Of a stretch of DNA of 56,181 bases, positions 52,081 through 56,181 are shown one piece after another. The notes under the pieces were generated by a model that worked only from the letters and a program-made list of their open reading frames with translations, did no database searches and had not been told where the DNA came from. Numbering within the stretch: position 1 is the first letter of the stretch; each line of letters starts with the position of its first letter. The stretch lies in NCBI GenBank assembly GCA_023423795.1, contig JAFAEX010000127.1:1-56181 (forward strand). The letters run 5' to 3'. Source of the DNA: Chloroflexota bacterium. GTDB lineage: Bacteria > Chloroflexota > Chloroflexia > Thermomicrobiales > UBA6265. The position numbers were made by a program, and so were the translations under genes.

Positions 52081-52316
52081 GCGACGACGGAGAGGAGTAC
52101 CCGTCGCCGCGCCGACAGGGACTGGCCGCCGCTGACTGGAAGCGGCCGGGGACGGCGCGACGGGGAAGTTCGCTCCCGAGCCGGTCGGTGAACGCGCCAC
52201 CGCGCCACTAGCCGCCCCTGGATGCCCGCCATTACCGGGCCAGAGCGCGCCGGGTCATTCCGGCGAAGCAGGGTGGTACCGCGTGGCGACCCCTCGTCCC
52301 TGCCGAGGGGTTTTTT
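52081..52316 (+). ncRNA. T-box leader riboswitch with Phe (UUC) specifier
   Basis: It regulates pheS-pheT in cis by sensing uncharged tRNA-Phe. The T-box sequence AGGGTGGTACCGCG is at 52270-52283. Stem I is visible: GGAG (52089-52092) pairs CTCC (52173-52176), and CCCGTCGC (52100-52107) pairs GCGACGGG (52157-52164). Between them the specifier loop has GAGTA (52095-52099) on one side and GAAGTTCG on the other. The codon TTC at 52169-52171, followed by a purine, matches phenylalanine, in agreement with the downstream gene. The terminator at 52289-52316 is the off structure. Confidence 0.93.
52289..52316 (+). terminator. T-box intrinsic terminator
   Basis: ACCCCTCG (52289-52296) pairs CGAGGGGT (52304-52311), loop TCCCTGC, followed by a run of six T. 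It competes with the antiterminator formed by the T-box sequence. It ends 64 bp before the pheS start. Confidence 0.92.
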
Positions 52317-52380
52317 CGTGCCCGGCCCAAACCGGGCTGATTCGCCGCCCGCCGGCAGGACGGGCAGACCGGGGAGCACG

Positions 52381-53442
52381 ATGTCCGATTCCGCACCCGC
52401 GACCGCATCCGTCCAGGAAACGCTCGACGCCCTGCGCGACCGCGCCCTCGCCGACCTCGCCGCCGCGCCCGACCTCGCGGCGGTGCTGGCGTGGGAAAAG
52501 GCGTTCCTCGGCCAAAAGGGCGAACTGACCTCCTTCCTGCGCGGGCTGGGCGCGCTGCCCGCCGCCGACCGCCCGCTCGCCGGCCGGGGCGGCAACGCGC
52601 TGAAAATCGAACTGACCGAGCGCTTCGAGGAACGCCGCGCCGCGCTGGCCACCGCAGACCTCGACGCCCGCCTCGCCGCCGACGCGATCGACGTGACGCT
52701 GCCCGGCCGCGCCCCGGTCATCGGCGCGCAGCACCCGGTCAGCCGGATGATCGACGACCTGTCGGAGATCTTCGCGCTGCTCGGGTTCCAGACCGTCTTC
52801 GGGCCGGAGGTCGAGACCGGCCACTACAACTTCGACCTGCTCAACATCCCCGCCGACCACCCGGCCCGCGACGTCTGGGACACCATCCACGTCGATGCCC
52901 CGGGCGAAATCGTGCTGCGGACCCACACCTCGCCGATGCAGGCCCGCGTGATGGAGCAGACGAAGCCGCCGGTGCGCGTGGTCGTCCCGGGGCGCGTCTA
53001 TCGCTACGAGGCGCAGGACGCCTCGCACGAGTGGATGTTCCACCAGCTCGAAGGGCTGGCCGTCGATACGAATATCACGATGGCCGACCTCAAGGGCACG
53101 CTGGCCGAACTGGCGCGGCAACTGTTCGGTCCGAACCGCAAGATCCGCTTCCGCTGCGACTTCTTCCCCTTCGTCGAGCCGGGCGTCGATTTCGCGGTGG
53201 ACTGCGCGATCTGCGACGGCAAGGGCTGCCGCGTCTGCAAGCACACCGGCTGGCTGGAAATGGGCGGCGCCGGGATGGTCCATCCCCGCGTGCTGGAAGG
53301 CGTCGGCTACGACCCGGCGCTCTATTCCGGGTTCGCCTTCGGCCTCGGCATCGAGCGCCTGACGATGATGCGCACCGGCGTGGACGACGTCCGCGCCTTC
53401 GCCGGCAACGACCTGCGGTTCCTGCGGCAGTTCGCGGGCTGA
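52381..53442 (+). CDS. pheS: phenylalanyl-tRNA synthetase alpha subunit
   Basis: 353 residues, ATG at 52381 after GGGGAGCACG. With pheT it charges tRNA-Phe as an alpha2beta2 enzyme. The N-terminal ~85 residues are a coiled coil. Class II motifs follow: motif 1 around HPVSRMIDDLSEIFALLGF, motif 2 RVVVPGRVYRYEAQDASHEWMFHQLEGLAVD, FFPFVEPGVDFAVDC, and motif 3 GFAFGLGIERLTMMRTGV. The Cys-rich insert CAICDGKGCRVCKHTGW looks like a small zinc-binding element. Expression is controlled by the Phe T-box directly upstream. Confidence 0.95.
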   Translation: MSDSAPATASVQETLDALRDRALADLAAAPDLAAVLAWEKAFLGQKGELTSFLRGLGALPAADRPLAGRGGNALKIELTERFEERRAALATADLDARLAADAIDVTLPGRAPVIGAQHPVSRMIDDLSEIFALLGFQTVFGPEVETGHYNFDLLNIPADHPARDVWDTIHVDAPGEIVLRTHTSPMQARVMEQTKPPVRVVVPGRVYRYEAQDASHEWMFHQLEGLAVDTNITMADLKGTLAELARQLFGPNRKIRFRCDFFPFVEPGVDFAVDCAICDGKGCRVCKHTGWLEMGGAGMVHPRVLEGVGYDPALYSGFAFGLGIERLTMMRTGVDDVRAFAGNDLRFLRQFAG

Positions 53443-53444
53443 CT

Positions 53445-53541
53445 GGGTTTCGGGTGTCGGGCGTCGGGTGTCGGGGAGAACGGCTCCGACGTCCATCACC
53501 CGAAACCCGACGCCCGAAACCCGACACCCGACACCCGACAC
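53445..53541. repeat. inverted arrays of a 7-mer (GGGTGTC / ACCCGAC) between pheS and pheT
   Basis: Left array 53445-53472: GGGTTTC, GGGTGTC, GGGCGTC, GGGTGTC. Right array 53498-53539: ACCCGAA, ACCCGAC, GCCCGAA, ACCCGAC (three times), the complementary unit. They fill the 112-bp gap between the two synthetase genes and end at the pheT ribosome binding site. Confidence 0.9.
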
Positions 53542-53554
53542 CGGAGCATGACCA

Positions 53555-55996
<2,442 letters not shown>

Positions 55997-56181
55997 GATT
56001 GATTCGTTCCGGGGAGTCCATGGAGTCCGGTGCGCCCGGGAGAGCCCGGCCCTAAAGGGACCGGTCTCACGGGGAAAGGACGCTGAAGCGCCCTGAGGAA
56101 CGGGGTAGCCTCCACCGGGGTCGCGAAGAGGTTCTTCAGCGGCGGTTGTTCAGGCAGCCCTCCCGAACCCATCGGCCGTCA
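55997..56181 (+). other. hairpin-rich intergenic sequence after pheT, possible structured RNA
   Basis: Downstream of pheT to the window edge. Several small hairpins are visible: CCGGG-AGAG-CCCGG, CCC-TAAA-GGG, and GGACGC-TGAA-GCGCCC near 56086. The stretch is less repetitive than the other intergenic sequence and has no plausible gene on either strand. It could be the start of a small RNA or simply the pheT 3' untranslated region with a terminator beyond the edge. Confidence 0.25.

Overview
The window is a high-GC bacterial chromosome segment carrying about 50 protein genes on both strands. No rRNA, tRNA, CRISPR array, transposase or phage gene was seen. The gene content points to Chloroflexota, probably the Thermomicrobia/Sphaerobacter side. 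The indications are a T-box leader on pheST, twin-arginine secreted proteins with cysteine-rich domains, a ferrochelatase with a C-terminal cysteine cluster, an Erm-like methylase, Uma2 proteins and a CvpA-CAP fusion. This placement is inference from gene style, not from a marker gene.

Layout, left to right. 1-4.6 kb: an edge-truncated Xre regulator (-), a 28-cysteine exported protein, three tandem sulfotransferase paralogues and a small unknown gene. 4.7-8.7 kb: a CvpA-CAP membrane protein, a sugar nucleotidyltransferase translationally coupled to prmA, and small unknown genes. 8.7-12.2 kb: a divergent HTH-GAF-PAS regulator facing hydroxypyruvate isomerase and tartronate semialdehyde reductase genes, together a small C3 (glyoxylate/glycerate) module. 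12.9-20.9 kb: ferrochelatase, DAO-type FAD oxidase, isochorismatase-like hydrolase, AzgA-type purine permease, glutamate racemase, an SDR epimerase and a UPF0114 membrane protein. 20.8-27.0 kb (-): PRC-barrel protein, AI-2E transporter, Tat-exported PQQ-propeller protein, and phosphoglucose isomerase. 27.0-30.7 kb: an HcnA/HcnB-like [2Fe-2S]/FAD oxidoreductase with a detached BFD domain, divergent from a class III aminotransferase. 30.7-45.8 kb: double GNAT, Erm-like methylase, pentapeptide protein, a Uma2 gene broken by one stop codon, zinc ribbon and CopZ, S41 peptidase, methyltransferase, two exported proteins, oligoendopeptidase F, an intact Uma2 and enolase. 46-49.8 kb: a LacI regulator with a recognisable promoter and operator, followed by amidohydrolase, Rieske ferredoxin and an unknown gene. 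49.9-56 kb: an ABC-F protein (-), then a phenylalanine T-box leader with terminator driving pheS-pheT.

The most unusual layer is between the genes. Seven copies of an ~85-bp palindromic repeat are spread over 14-50 kb, and the two arms of each copy tend to share the same variants. Several intergenic gaps hold perfect tandem or inverted arrays whose unit is 7 nt (8 nt at two sites) but whose sequence differs at every locus; the largest is 12 exact copies. A 264-bp AT-rich element at 33.6 kb is bounded by inverted four-copy arrays of an 11-mer. Further palindrome families lie at 12.3/18.0 kb, 12.5/51.8 kb, 23.4/51.9 kb and 27.4 kb. Start codons were chosen mainly from Shine-Dalgarno sequences (GGAGG-like) and from the onset of family homology.
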